A stretch of 64,000 bases of DNA from Maratus speciosus (Eukaryota; Arthropoda; Arachnida; Araneae; Salticidae): contig OZ010799.1 of the NCBI GenBank assembly GCA_963932465.1, positions 279,035,164 through 279,099,163 of the forward strand. Direction: 5' to 3'. The notes under the pieces were generated by a model. It saw nothing but the letters and a program-made list of their open reading frames with translations. It had not been told where the DNA came from and made no database searches. Below are positions 1 through 11,529 of this stretch, in pieces. Made by a program: the position numbers and the translations under genes. Within the stretch, counting starts at the first letter, position 1. Each line of letters begins with the position of its first letter.

Positions 1-210
1 CCACAAACTTACATTCTAAAATGTTATCGTAACATATGCGAAATCGTCTTTGCAGATTTATTTATTTTTTCCACATGTAGACTTATCTCTAAGTTTTCTT
101 ATATACATAAAAATGTTCATATTTCTATGGTTGTATTCATTATCAAAAGTATTTTATAAGAAAAAGATGCTTTTCAAGGGATTTTCTTGTGATATTGTTC
201 TGATATATAG
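1..210. other. no recognised feature
   Basis: AT-rich sequence to the left of the large palindrome. I see no motif, repeat or coding signal that I can support here. Confidence 0.4.
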
Positions 211-2572
211 AAAACATTTTTTGTTAAGTGGTCGCATTTGCCCTACATCTATACATTTTTGCATTTCTTTTTCATGATATGCTCGACATTTCCTCTTCTC
301 AGAGTGTGGATTTGACTTGCAAATGGGTGGCCCCTTGAACTCTTCACCTGTTCACCGCATGGAACTATTGATAAAGAGGAATCGACATATTCTTAAAAAA
401 GTGAAGCTTCAACTGTAACCACTTTCGCAAGGACTGATTACCTCCGGTGAAAACGTCCACCAGTAAATTTATATAGAAAATTTCTTCGTATTTAATGTCT
501 TTATTGATGCAAAATTTCAGTCATAAATAATGGCAGAAACATATTTTTAATTTTACTGGTGTAAGTTTACTTTTGTGGTAGTCAGACCTTCGTTTCCGCC
601 CTATTGTGACAACCGGTGAAACAAGCTTACAGTTTTCCCAGTCATACAGACACCAGTAAAAACAAATAGAAGTTTTAGCAGATTTGTGAGAAAATATATC
701 CATGAATAAGATGCTTAAATAAGGCAAAATTTTCTATTCAATTTTACTGATGGAAAGTTTGCCCCGGCGGCATTCAGAAGTTGTAGACTCGGTTTAGAAA
801 AAGCAGCCGCCATCTTGTGACAACCTCCTCTGTTACTTCACTTGCAACTGGTAGACAGTACGCTATATGTCTCTTCTTTATTCATAACTCCATTGTTCAT
901 CGGTTCAGGACCGAAGACATACAATTGCCTCTTATGTATTACTCACAGTTATAAAAAAAGCGTTTTTTATCATAAGAAACATTGGAAATAAATATATTTT
1001 CGAGATTTAAAGAAGCATTTATATATGGAATGTTTCTTTTGCTGTCTCTGATATTTGGAAAAGTTTCAGAGTAAATTTATGATGTATTAATCAGTTTTCT
1101 CAACACAGAATACGGTGCTTTATGCTACCCATTCTCAAGTAAACATTTTCAGCTGCGCAGTTGAATTTATACATGCAATGGTAACAGCATAGTATTAATT
1201 TTAATGTTAATATTGTTAATTTATCCTGTTTGTTGAATACATTAACAATATTAACATTAAAATTAATATTATGCTGTTACCATTGCATGTATAAATTCAA
1301 CTGCGCAGCTGAAAATGTTTACTTGAGAATGGGTAGCATAAAGCACCGTATTCTGTGTTGACAAAACTGATTAATACATCATAAATTTACTCTGAAACTT
1401 TTCCAAATATCAGAGACAGCAAAAGAAACATTCCATATATAAATGCTTTTTTAAATCTCGAAAATATATTTATTTCCAATGTTTCTTAAGATAAAAAACG
1501 CTTTTTTTATAACTGTGAGTAATACATAAGAGGCAATTGTATGTTTTCGGTCCTGAACCGATGAACAATGGAGTTATGAATAAAGAGAAGGAGACATATA
1601 GTGTACTGCCTACCTGTTGCAAGTGAAGTAACTGAGGAGGTTGTCACAAGATGGCGGCTGCTTTTTCTAAACCGAGTCTACAATTTCTGAATACCGCCGA
1701 GGCAAATTTCACACCAGTAAAATTGAATAGAAAATTTTGCCTTATTTAAGCATCTTATTCATGGATATATTTTCTCACAAATCTGCTAAAACTTCTATTT
1801 GTTTTTACTGGTGTCAGTTTGACTGGGAAAACTGTAACCTTGTTTCACCGGTTGTCATAATATGGCGGAAACGAAGGGTCTGACTACCACAAAAATAAAG
1901 TTACACCAGTAAAATTGAAAATATGTTTCTGCCATTATTTATGACTGAAATTTTGCATTAATAAATACTTTAAATACAGAGAAATTTTTTATATAAATTT
2001 ACTGGTGGATGTTTTTACCGGAGGTAATCAGTCCTTGCGAAAGCGGTTACGGTTCAAGCTTTACTTTTTTAAGAATATGCCAGTTCTATAGCGCCTAGAA
2101 AATATATAGTGTGGAAATCGGCTATCCCTGTAACACTTAAAAAAGCGCTAAAATATTGTATCCCTTAAATGTGCAATGATACTGCTGCCATATGCAAATC
2201 GCAGCGACATCTGCAGGATATTTTCTACAACTGCAAGAAATTGCTAGTCTATACAATGTAATACTAGTAATACGAAAATACTGCAGATGTCGCTGCGATC
2301 GACACTTGGTATTTTAGCAGTATCGTCGCACATTTAAGAGATACAAATTTTTAGCACTGTTTGGATAGCATATTTCCACACTAGGTATTCTTGACGCTGT
2401 ACCAGTTCCGCTTTATTAATAGTTCCATGCGGTGAACAGGTGAAGAGTTCAAGGGGCTACCCATTTGCGAGACAAATCCATTCCCTGAGAAGGGTAAATG
2501 TCGAACACATCATGAAAATGAAATAGAAAAATGTATAGCTGTAGTGCAAATGCGACCACTTAACAAAAAGGC
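211..2572. repeat. large palindrome (foldback) of repeat family X
   Basis: The left arm (about 211-1220) reads as the reverse complement of the right arm (1241-2572) around a 20-nt spacer at 1221-1240. The innermost bases are a perfect inverted match (TTAATGTTAATATTGTTAAT against its complement), and homology continues to the outer ends with few mismatches. The right arm is about 322 bp longer, explained by a nested MITE at 2087-2400. The sequence is modular, with short CACCAGTAAA and TTTACTGGTG blocks alternating with a block resembling TTGTCACAAGATGGCGGC. Related single-orientation copies occur near 12.4-12.7, 20.6-21.0 and 35.5-36.5 kb. No coding capacity is visible. It may be a foldback-type transposon or an inverted duplication of a repeat. 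Confidence 0.8.
2087..2400. mobile_element. hAT-like MITE nested in right arm of X palindrome
   Basis: Imperfect long terminal inverted repeats: the left begins near TATAGCGCCTAGAA and the right, read in reverse, begins ACAGCGTCAAGAA. Both arms then share GTGTGGAAAT and a matching stretch ending near the CGCAGCGACATCTGCAG core. The flanks are an 8-bp near-duplication (GCCAGTTC at 2079-2086 and ACCAGTTC at 2401-2408, 7 of 8). The left palindrome arm lacks it and acts as an empty site, so it inserted after the palindrome formed. Assignment to hAT rests only on the 8-bp duplication. Confidence 0.6.
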
Positions 2573-4161
2573 TAAGAATAGTCGATAAGATAGTTAAAAA
2601 GAATGAGAAATAGACAAGAAATTCAGACGACCGCAAGCAGCCAATCCGAATCTAGAAGAGAAGAGGAGGGCGGGGCTTCACCGTATTGGAAAGTCCTCAC
2701 TAACAATACATAGGAAAGTATAGACAGAGTGTTAACAATTTATAAACAGAAGAAAAAGTTAACCCTTTATATCCTGAAGGTACTTTAAAGTACCATTCAA
2801 ATAACTTGTTATAAAATTCATTTAATACATCGATTAGTATTAATAAAGTTTAGAATCAGTTATAGATACATTATTTTATCTTGTTCCGAAAGAATTATAG
2901 GTTACACAAAACAAAAATATTTTTAAAAGGATGATTTCTTTTGCCTTTGCATCTTTTCAGCTTTCTAGCCGTTAAGGAGTTTTTTTTTCTATTCGGAAAT
3001 ACTTCTATATTTCTATTGTAAGAATATTACATTTGTACGTTTTTTAATTCTACAAAATACTAAGAAAAATATTTCAAATAAAAAATTTGAGTGGGGTTAT
3101 AAATACTGCACAAAATACCTATAAATTCAAATTTAATTTATCCTTCTAAAATTTATTAAATGATTATATAAATCTTCTAATGTAGTTTCAAAATTCACGA
3201 AAAAGGCTTCAGAAGATGAAATATTCATGAATTCATGATTCAGTATATAAAGTGTTAAGTAAAGCCCAAATCTTTTAAAAAAGACACTTTTCAGTGACCA
3301 TACACTTAAATTACATGAATAAAATTTTGAATAAAGGGTAAGATCCATACGCGAACTTATAACTCGCTACTAGAAGAAATCTTAGTAGATACAGCCAACA
3401 TTTCATTGAAGGCTAGAAGTGTAGAGATAAGATCTTTTTTACTTTTTATGTGTTCGAGGACACTATTGAGTTAAATAGGGAATTTCTTGAAATGAACTTG
3501 CATTAAGTTCTCGTTCGATTTTAAGTAGAATATCAGCTATCGATAGTATAGTGTCTGAGAATTCGTGCAGCTCATAAAGCTGCTGAGTTGAAGGCGGAGT
3601 TTAGTTACAGAGGTATTTGATTTGGCGGATGGTGAGATCGTTTTTGAAAATCAGTTTTTATCTGAGAGTTCTTAACAGAGTTTTGATTTTTTGACGAAGC
3701 AGCAACTTTTACATAATATTTTCGACAAGAGGAAGGGTGCTAAAAGAGCAGCTAAAGAGCAGCTAGCGCATTTAGGAGGGGGTTTAGAAGCCTCAGTTGA
3801 GACAGATTTTTTAACATTACAGTCTTGGGACAGGTGTGGTTTTCGGTCCTGGTTATAATGCATTTTTCTAGATTAAGAAACGTCTATCTCTTTTGCGGTG
3901 ATTATGTGTTTTATTTAGGTATCTCATTGGATTGTATGGAAACTTGAAATTCCTTAACAGTATTCTGATTGTGTTGAAAATACTATCAAACCCGGTTAAG
4001 ACGGGTTTCCAAAGGCTAGACAAGACAAAACTTACGCATAAATCGCAGGGCGAGCACAACGTCGCGCGGGGCCCAGGCGAAGCAGTTTGTGGAACTCGAC
4101 GTATACTATAATACTGGACTAATAATATTTATTTTTTAATTGTATATATCATAGAATAATA
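2573..4161. other. no recognised feature
   Basis: About 1.6 kb of AT-rich DNA. The short open frames are all under 72 codons, show no family resemblance and no codon pattern I trust. I see no inverted-repeat element. Confidence 0.4.
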
Positions 4162-4367
4162 CCCCACTAAAAATAATCTTAAGATTATCTGAAGAAATCT
4201 CTAGTTTCTGCAGAAATTCTACAGAAATCTGGAGAAATTTTGCAGGTTTAGCTTTACCTTCAAAATATCTGCAGATATTCTTAGAAATATCTGCAGAAAT
4301 GGGCCAATTACCTACAGATTGTTGGGCCAATTACCTACAGATCTTCTGCAGATTTTTTTTAGTGGTG
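4162..4367. mobile_element. TA-flanked MITE (206 bp)
   Basis: Terminal inverted repeats CCCCACTAAAAA (left) and CACCACTAAAAA (right, reversed) are flanked directly by TA dinucleotides at 4160-4161 and 4368-4369. The interior is low-complexity with several CTGCAGA/TCTGCAG blocks and a direct repeat of GGGCCAATTACCTACAGAT. The TA duplication suggests a Tc1/mariner-type mobiliser. There is no coding capacity. Confidence 0.6.
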
Positions 4368-4373
4368 TATATA

Positions 4374-4548
4374 CCGTATTTTCCAGCGTATAATCCGCGG
4401 ATCACACAATCATTTTTCGACCCAGAAAATTCTTTAACAGAAATGTAACTTATTAGATCGCCGTAAATACTTGCAATCAATTAGTAAATAAAATGTATGG
4501 GTCCAAACAGAATTGTTTGATCCGCGGATTATACGCCGGAAATTACGG
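4374..4548. mobile_element. TA-flanked MITE (175 bp)
   Basis: Long inverted termini, CCGTATTTTCC on the left and CCGTAATTTCC on the right, both run into GCGTATAATCCGCGGATCA. TA flanks lie at 4372-4373 and 4549-4550. It starts 6 bp after the previous MITE ends, so the two sit back to back. Probably a Tc1/mariner-superfamily derivative. Confidence 0.65.
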
Positions 4549-4903
4549 TAATATAGATAATAAGATTTATAAAAAATACCACTATTTTCACATTTAATAT
4601 ATTCATTTTTAATTTAGCAAAATCTTCTATCCTTTACAATATTTTACGCATTTATTTTTTGTGTTTACTGTTACTTTTAGAATCATAAAATCGGTACATT
4701 TCCCGACAATTATATAAATTTTGCCTGTGAGAATTAAAGTTTATACTCACTTTTTTCTCATGACGAAACATTTAAAAAAAATCGGCAATAAAAATATTAT
4801 ATTTTTTATGCAGATGAAACGTTGTTTCGAATGATACATCCAGGTTCGATGCTTCTAACAAGTCCCCCAATTGGGATGTGGCTCTGGGCAACCGCCTGTT
4901 TTT
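4549..4903. other. no recognised feature, left flank of copia element
   Basis: AT-rich DNA up to the retrotransposon target duplication TTTTT at 4899-4903. Its last part and the sequence after 10822 form the original insertion site. I cannot assign a function to that site. Confidence 0.4.
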
Positions 4904-5789
4904 TGTTGGGGGAGAAAAAATAATCCAAATACCACATTTCTGTGTCCAACTGTTGTTCCATAGCTCTATATATGATATAATTAAATCACTGTGTTGATAA
5001 GCAATATAAGGAAGATGTGAAGACGAAATGGAAACTAAGTTCATTTTATTTAAAGAATTAAGACGTCTGATATGAACAACCTTGTTCACTGCGTGCAAAG
5101 AAAATGATAAGTTTAACAAACACAAACATTTAAGTAAAACACAATCTAAATAAATTCCTCAGCCTTAACATGGCTGTAAACTTACTACTCCATAAACCAT
5201 ACTTGGAGTTACTGCTGGCCAGGCAAGTACACACACTGAACACATCTATTGAATCTGTATTTATACTGGCAAACACATTACAGTTACAGTTAACTCAATA
5301 GTGTTAGCATAGTTTGAGAAAAGGTTATGGTTACAAAATAAAACAACAGCTCAGTAAATAAGTTTAACAAGTAAACATTAACTCTAGTAATTGGTTACCA
5401 ACCAACCTACCATTACTGAAAACTGTTGACATGGCATTAAGTTTGCAAGCTATGAGTGTGAAGTTGCTACCTTCACAAATAAACCAACTTTTAAATATCT
5501 TGCATTAAATAAAGATTAGAAAGTCCCACAGGAATGATAAGGTAATAAATATGAATAATTAACATTTAAACTTTAGATAATATGAAAGTAATGGTTTGTT
5601 TACATTTTGTACCAGCCAGCAATGTTTAACTTTTAAAACCTTTTCTCAAACATGAATAAACCTTAAACTTTAAAAACAGCAAATGAACTTTTACTAATGC
5701 AAGCATTGTGGGAATGAGTGAAAGAGGGGGGGGGGGAACTTATTGGGATAATTTTAAACTTAAAACCAGTTTTATTGAAAAAGCCAACA
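4904..5789 (-). repeat. copia 3' LTR
   Basis: 886 bp. In element orientation it starts TGTTGGC and ends CCCCCAACA, the usual TG...CA termini. It pairs with 9935-10817. The longer G run near 5727 and a few substitutions distinguish it from the other LTR. Confidence 0.93.
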
Positions 5790-5794
5790 TAATG

Positions 5795-5806
5795 CCCCCT
5801 TTTTCC
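5795..5806 (-). other. copia polypurine tract
   Basis: On the minus strand GGAAAAAGGGGG lies five bases before the 3' LTR, the position expected for plus-strand priming of reverse transcription. Confidence 0.75.
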
Positions 5807-5819
5807 ACAGCCCTTTCTC

Positions 5820-6562
5820 TCAACCAAATATCCACTTACAATAATACAAAAATTTTTGACTTGGTAAAACTTTAGTAAATAAATCAGCAACGTTAGCTGA
5901 ACCTGACACAAACTTTAAGTTAAATTTATTCAAATTATCTTTAACAAAATATATTTGAGTATCTATATACTTAGTTCTGTTATTTTCAATACTATTTCTG
6001 GAAAAATGTATAGCGCTTTGATTATCACAAAAGACGTTAGGTTTATCTATTTTCAAGTTCAAAAGAACAGGAAAATTATCCATGATTCTAAGTAGCCAAC
6101 ACAGTTCTTTTATGGAATCGGATAATGACACATACTCTGCTTCCATACTGGACAAAGCTATACATTTTTGTTTGCAAGAGCTCCAAATTATAGGTACATT
6201 ATCTATGAAAACGATAAAACCACTTATGGATTTTCTATCAACTAAATCAGATGCCCAACTAGCATTTGAGTAAACATTTAATGTACAGTTTGAAATCCTA
6301 GATAAGTTAATTGCTAGTTCTTTGGTATTAACAACATACTGAAGCACTTGACATAAATATTTCCAGTGTTTTAAAGACGGGCAGTTTGAAAACTGTGCAA
6401 GGGCTATCACAGGAAACTGTATGTCTGGTCTAGTGTGGGATGCTAGGAAAAGAAGGTAACCTATCAATTCTCGATATGGAACATCAACCGCTTGCTCCCC
6501 CTCAACTGCAGCATTTAAAACTATCCCCGGGGTCAATGGCAATTTACTTTTTATTTTTTGGG
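5820..6562 (-). pseudogene. copia RNase H domain
   Basis: The C-terminal part of pol. The copia-type RNase H pattern is visible: LSSMEAEY with its glutamate, CDNQSAIHF with an aspartate, and KYIDTQ with the final aspartate, then the typical ADLFTKVLPS ending. The first catalytic aspartate, normally in a YSDADW-like motif, is replaced: the sequence reads YSNASW, with codon AAT at 6264-6266. This domain is also +1 out of frame with the upstream RT. The enzyme from this copy should be inactive. Confidence 0.88.
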
Positions 6563-7878
6563 ATATTAACTTTTTCAGCAAGCTTTTCTATATAACTTTG
6601 TTGATGCATAAAAATTTCTCCATTTCTTTCTTCAAAATCTACACCTAGGAAATGCCTTATTTCCCCCAATACTTTTATTTCAAATTTTAATCTAATTAAG
6701 TTTATTACTTCATTCAATCTTTCGTTATTTTTAGCAAAGACAGCAAAGTCGTCTACATAGACTAATACAATGACTTCAGATTTAAATACATAAATACAAT
6801 TTGAGTCCTTTATCTTATCAAAACCCAATTCATTAAAAGTATTGTCTAACTCCAAAAACCACTCCCGACCAGATTGACGCAAGCCATACAATGCCTTGTC
6901 TAATTTCCAAACAAAACCCTCTTTTGAATTTTCCACAAAACCTTCAGGTTGTTCTAGAAAAATTAATTCATTCAATTTTGCATAAAGATAAGCACATTTA
7001 ATATCAAGATGTTGACTTACCCAACCTTTAAGTCCAACCAGTATAGTGTAGAACAGTCTAACCAGGGAAAAAGAAATTACAGGTGAGAAGGTATCAAAAT
7101 AGTTAACTCCCTCAATTTGTCTAAAACCTTTAGCAACCAACCGAGCTCTAAACCTTTTTACCTTTCCAGATATATCCTTTTTTAATGTAAATATCCACCT
7201 AGTACCCAGAACTTTAGTTCTCTCTGGCCTAGGTACCAATTCATAAACTTTCCTATCTTTAAGTATCTCAAGCTCATTTTTCATTGCTATATTCCATTCC
7301 CTTTTTTCAGGTAGTTCCTGAGATTCCCTAAAAGTGCATGGAATTTTTACTTCTACACAGTGTACTTCTGGTTCATTCCCCTCTTCATCTTTACTTACAC
7401 TTAAGTCTGTATCCTCTTCTCTAGGATTTGGAGTAATAGGAGTGAAACTGAAATCATCTGGGTTATAATTTATTCCCTTTTCCTGACAATATTTTTCTAT
7501 GTCCTTTTTACATTTGTCTTACATTTGTCTAACATTTTTTTCAGGGAAATAATATACGTCTACCCTCCCAGCAGTTGTGCCCGACTTTCTAACAGTTTCA
7601 ACTCTTTCCCAATCTTTAGGTAAAGGAGGAGGTTCCTGAATTGATTCACCTTTATTCACTGCAGAATTTTCATTAACCAAACTAAATTTTACATAATCAT
7701 TAAAATTCTGCCCCCTTGCATCTACATTCCTTAAATTACAGTCTTTTTCAATTATTTTAACATGTTTAGTTTCTACAACTGTCCTCGTACCCGGATACCA
7801 GATCCTATAACCTATTGTATTAATGGCATAGCCAATAAGTATTCCCTTCTTTGACCTTTTGTCAAGTTTTGACCTATA
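6544..7878 (-). pseudogene. copia linker and reverse transcriptase (RVT_2)
   Basis: The RT domain (from 7284) shows LGTRWIFTLKKD, RARLVAKGF, QHLDIKCAYLYA and the catalytic YVDD box in VLVYVDDFAVF. Upstream of it, in the same frame as integrase, lies the poorly conserved linker. Two stops break the polyprotein: TGA at 7879-7881 just after the integrase core, and TAA at 7519-7521 beside a small local duplication of ACATTTGTCT. A frameshift near 6545-6560 separates RT from RNase H. Confidence 0.92.
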
Positions 7879-9059
7879 TCAGTTGGGAATATGGACATAT
7901 GCATCACTACCAATTACTTTTAGGTGACGTACTGAAAAACTTTTCCCATGCCAAACATTTAAAGGAGCTTTACCTTTCAACTTTTTATGAGGAAATCTAT
8001 TTCTTAAATAATTAACAGTATAAACTAATTCGGCCCACAGACTTTTAGGTAAATTCGTCTGGACTAACAAGGATCTAACACCTTCCATCAGAGTGCGATT
8101 ATAGCGCTCTGCGATCCCAATCATTTCCGGGCTATACACATTTGACTTCTCATGTTTAATCCCTTCACGTAATAGAAAAGTTTCAAAATATCCAGCACAA
8201 AATTCTTTCCCGTTATCTGTCCTAACCCTCTTAACCTTTTTACCAGTCTGCCGTTCAACCATCTGCTTAAAATTCTTTAAAAATTCGAAAGCCTGATCTT
8301 TACGTTTTAAGATGTAAACAAAAGCAAATCTCGAAAAATCATCAATTATACTAAGTAAAAATTTTGCTCCTCCCATACTAGGTTCAGGTGATGGCCCCCA
8401 GAGATCCATATGCATTAATTCCAAAATACTAGATGTTTGAACATTTTCTAATTCCCTAAAACTTTCCCTCTTACTTTTAGAAAAATGGCAGGCCTCACAA
8501 GACTCAATTACACCCTCTAGTTTTTCAAGACCATAAACATTATTAGATTTTGCAAAGCTTACTAAATTTTTACAATTTAAATGAGCATAACGTGCATGCC
8601 ACATCATCATATTAGATGACTTTATATTTTGAGCCTCAGGAAAGCCAATTCTTTTGCAGTTAGATGAAAGAGTATAAAATTTGTTACATAATGGAGCACA
8701 TAAAAATACATCATTACTAGTTTTACTAATATAAGCATTATGACTATCAAATGTTACTTTAAAGTCTTTACTAGTTAAGCACCTCACTGAAATTAGGTTT
8801 CGGGTCATCTTTGGTGCATAAAAAACGTCCTTGAGCAACAATGTTTTAATTACAGTACCTGAATTAAACACTAACTGTATATCACCAATTCCAAGGATAT
8901 CCGTGCTCCCACAAGCAATTGCAGCTTTGGTTTTAAGGCTCCTGAAGTTTTGAAACCTTTTTGTTATTGGAGAAATGGTCAGTTGTAGCAGAGTCCAGGA
9001 CAAACTCAAGACTTGTATGTTCACTCATCATGGCTGCTGCGAAATGGGCTTGTCGTCCT
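7879..9059 (-). pseudogene. copia protease and integrase
   Basis: The protease active-site sequence (LDSATTDHF, around 8980-9000) lies in a different frame from the rest, so a frameshift falls between about 8955 and 8980, at an A5 run. The downstream frame holds a GAG_pre-integrase zinc region (MWHARYAHLN ... CEACHFSKS, H-H-C-C pattern) and the integrase core, with aspartates in HMDLWGP and RTDNGKEF and glutamate in GIAERYNRTL. The product would cut the polyprotein and insert the cDNA. The frameshift and the TGA stop disable it. Confidence 0.92.
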
Positions 9060-9836
9060 TTAGCTGGCTGATGATATCGTTTTTTTACTCTTCGGCTTGA
9101 CACGACAGTTCTTAATTAGGTGGCCTTTCAAACCACATCGGTAACAGCGTCTTCCTTCATCTCTGTTAAAATATTCCTTAGGTCTGGAATCTTCAGTTGA
9201 GACCAAAGCTTGGTTGGCCGGAAGGTGATCACTAATCTGCAAACTTCTGTTTCTCTGCCTATCATATTCTGCTAACAGATGGCTTCTAATTCCTTTCACA
9301 GTAAATTCAGCATCAGTTAATCTATATAACTGGGCAACTAAACTTTCATAACTATCAGGTAAATTTTCTAATATCTGGAAAGCCACTTCATCATCTTCAA
9401 CTTTCTTTCCCGCCTGTTCAAGTTCTTTAGCAGCGAGGGTTATTCTGTTCAAATAACTACTCATAGGTTCATCTGGGGTATATCTTGTATTCATAAAATT
9501 TCTTCTTAATCGGGCTACCCTTGCTCTTGAAACAGGTTCAAACACAGTCTTCAATAATTTCCAAGCATCTGAAGGTTTATGATCTTCATAAACTATACTT
9601 TTCAAATCTTCTTGAAAACTCAAACATATAATAGCAAGTGCCTTCCCCTCCTTTAGTTTTTCCTTTTCTGCATCAGGCGTTGCACTAGGCGGTTTTTCTT
9701 CATCAATGATCTTATCAGATGTGTAATTCTGTAAATCTTGACTTATTAGGTAGAGGTCAATACTATATTTCCACTCTTTATAGTTTTCGTTGTTCAATTT
9801 TGGAAAAGAAAAAGTATGTTCAGAATAAGCCGACAT
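9060..9836 (-). CDS. gag: copia Gag (nucleocapsid) protein
   Basis: 258 residues, the only intact frame of the element. The N-terminal half resembles UBN2/DUF4219 copia capsid (FPKLNNENYKEWKYSI near the start, SYLNRITLAAKEL mid-protein). A CCHC zinc knuckle, CYRCGLKGHLIKNC, is at about residues 231-244, followed by a basic tail. The stop comes just after an A7 run, where the protease frame continues in +1, so the Gag-Pol link is either mutated or frameshift-dependent. The start was chosen as the first ATG after the primer binding site. Confidence 0.9.
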   Translation of the reverse strand: MSAYSEHTFSFPKLNNENYKEWKYSIDLYLISQDLQNYTSDKIIDEEKPPSATPDAEKEKLKEGKALAIICLSFQEDLKSIVYEDHKPSDAWKLLKTVFEPVSRARVARLRRNFMNTRYTPDEPMSSYLNRITLAAKELEQAGKKVEDDEVAFQILENLPDSYESLVAQLYRLTDAEFTVKGIRSHLLAEYDRQRNRSLQISDHLPANQALVSTEDSRPKEYFNRDEGRRCYRCGLKGHLIKNCRVKPKSKKTISSAS

Positions 9837-9922
9837 CTTTGATGTTGTGCACCTTCAAAAACAATGAAAAATTCTTGAATTTATTCAAACAGCTGGCAAA
9901 CAGAGACATGGTAACAACCACG

Positions 9923-9933
9923 CTCTGCTACCA
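9923..9933 (-). other. copia primer binding site (initiator tRNA-Met type)
   Basis: On the minus strand TGGTAGCAGAG follows the 5' LTR after one base. It is complementary to the CTCTGCTACCA 3' end I recall for animal initiator tRNA-Met. Eleven bases match; beyond that the match is weak. Confidence 0.7.
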
Positions 9934-9934
9934 C

Positions 9935-10817
9935 TGTTGGGGGAGAAAAAATAATCCAAATACCACATCTCTGTGTCCAACTGTTGTTCAATAGCTCTAT
10001 ATATGATTGAATTAAATCACTGTGTTGATAAGCAATATAAGGAAGATGTGAAGACAAAATGGAAACTAAGTTCATTTTATTTAAAGAATTAAGACGTCTG
10101 ATATGAACAACCTTGTTCACTGCGTGCAAAGAAAATGATAAGTTTAACAAACACAAACATTTAAGTAAAACACAATCTAAATAAATTCCTCAGCCTTAAC
10201 ATGGCTGTAAACTTACTACTCCATAAACCATACTTGGAGTTACTGCTGGCCAGGCAAGTACACACACTGAACACATCTATTGAATCTGTATTTATACTGG
10301 CAAACACATTACAGTTACAGTTAACTCAATAGTGTTAGCATAGTTTGAGAAAAGGTTATGGTTACAAAATAAAACAACAGCTCAGTAAATAAGTTTAACA
10401 AGTAAACATTAACTCTAGTAATTGGTTACCAACCAACCTACCATTACTGAAAACTGTTGACATGGCATTAAGTTTGCAAGCTATGAGTGTGAAGTTGCTA
10501 CCTTCACAAATAAACCAACTTTTAAATATCTTGCATTAAATAAAGATTAGAAAGTCCCACAGGAATGATAAGGTAATAAATATGAATAATTAACATTTAA
10601 ACTTTAGATAATATGAAAGTAATGGTTTGTTTACATTTTGTACCAGCCAGCAATGTTTAACTTTTAAACCCTTTTCTCAAACATGAATAAACCTTAAACT
10701 TTAAAAACAGCAAATGAACTTTTACTAGTTCAAGCATTGTGGGGATGAGTGAAAGAGGGGGCGAAACTTATTGGGATAATTTTAAACTTAAAACCAGTTT
10801 TATTGAAAAAGCCAACA
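9935..10817 (-). repeat. copia 5' LTR
   Basis: 883 bp with TG...CA termini in element orientation, followed on the plus strand by the TTTTT target duplication. It should hold the element promoter. I could not place a TATA box with confidence. Confidence 0.93.
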
Positions 10818-10822
10818 TTTTT

Positions 10823-11529
10823 CCGATGTTTGCGCTGGCACTGATTGTGCGGGAATGCGTATTAAACTTTATTTGCACAATGTTGCAGGGACTGAGCTTA
10901 TTTAAGCATGTAATAGTTTAAATGACGTATCGGGATTTCGCTTACATGTTTGCTTTGCAAGATTGTGTCTTTAACGCATCTTTATATTAAAATTTAACAG
11001 TATCCAAGTTTAATTGGTTGTTTGTTTTTATAGGGCTGACTGGAATAATATTTAAAATAAATATGTTTTCAAATATGACTTTATGGTCATTTAATATGTT
11101 ACAATCGAAAATAAAACTACAAAATTTATTTTCCTGCTAGCCTAGACTTTTTAACACAAATCATAAATAATAAATATTTGTAGCATTATGTAGAATTTTC
11201 AGCATTAAAAAAGAATTGTATCATAAATATCACTTAATATCACATAAATAAAATATTCATTTATATGATAAAAGTGATTTGAGTACATATAAAAAAGATT
11301 CTATTTTTTATAACAAACTGTCTAGTTTCTCACACTTTCTAATAATGACGGTCTCAATATCTGTAAAATCAGTAAGCTTTTGATTATTATTTATAGACCT
11401 TCAGAATGTCACTGTTAGAAAGTGTACAAAACACGTCGCTTTGTTATTAAAAGATATTTAAGGCTTTTTAAGTGTACTCTCATCACTTTTAGGATATATT
11501 CATATTGTCGTACGCAGATTATAATATTA
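10823..11529. other. no recognised feature, right flank of copia element
   Basis: Unassigned AT-rich DNA. A short open frame spans the LTR edge but resembles nothing I know. Confidence 0.35.

Larger units (their letters stand above)
4904..10817 (-). mobile_element. Ty1/copia LTR retrotransposon, near full length
   Basis: Two direct LTRs (4904-5789 and 9935-10817) bracket gag, protease, integrase, reverse transcriptase and RNase H, in the copia order with integrase before RT. Identical 5-bp duplications TTTTT flank it at 4899-4903 and 10818-10822. A primer binding site follows the 5' LTR and a polypurine tract precedes the 3' LTR. By eye the LTRs differ at roughly a dozen positions in 885 bp, so the insertion is fairly recent. 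The coding region has three frameshifts and two in-frame stops, so this copy cannot act alone. Confidence 0.95.

Noticed and set aside
4772..5125. 117-codon minus frame repeated at 9881-10156
   Set aside because: It is the same LTR sequence read at both ends of the copia element, running into different flanks. Not a gene.
4780..10900. Possible host exon interrupted by the copia element
   Set aside because: One plus-strand frame looks open up to the insertion site and seems to continue after it, but no family, splice sites or start could be supported.
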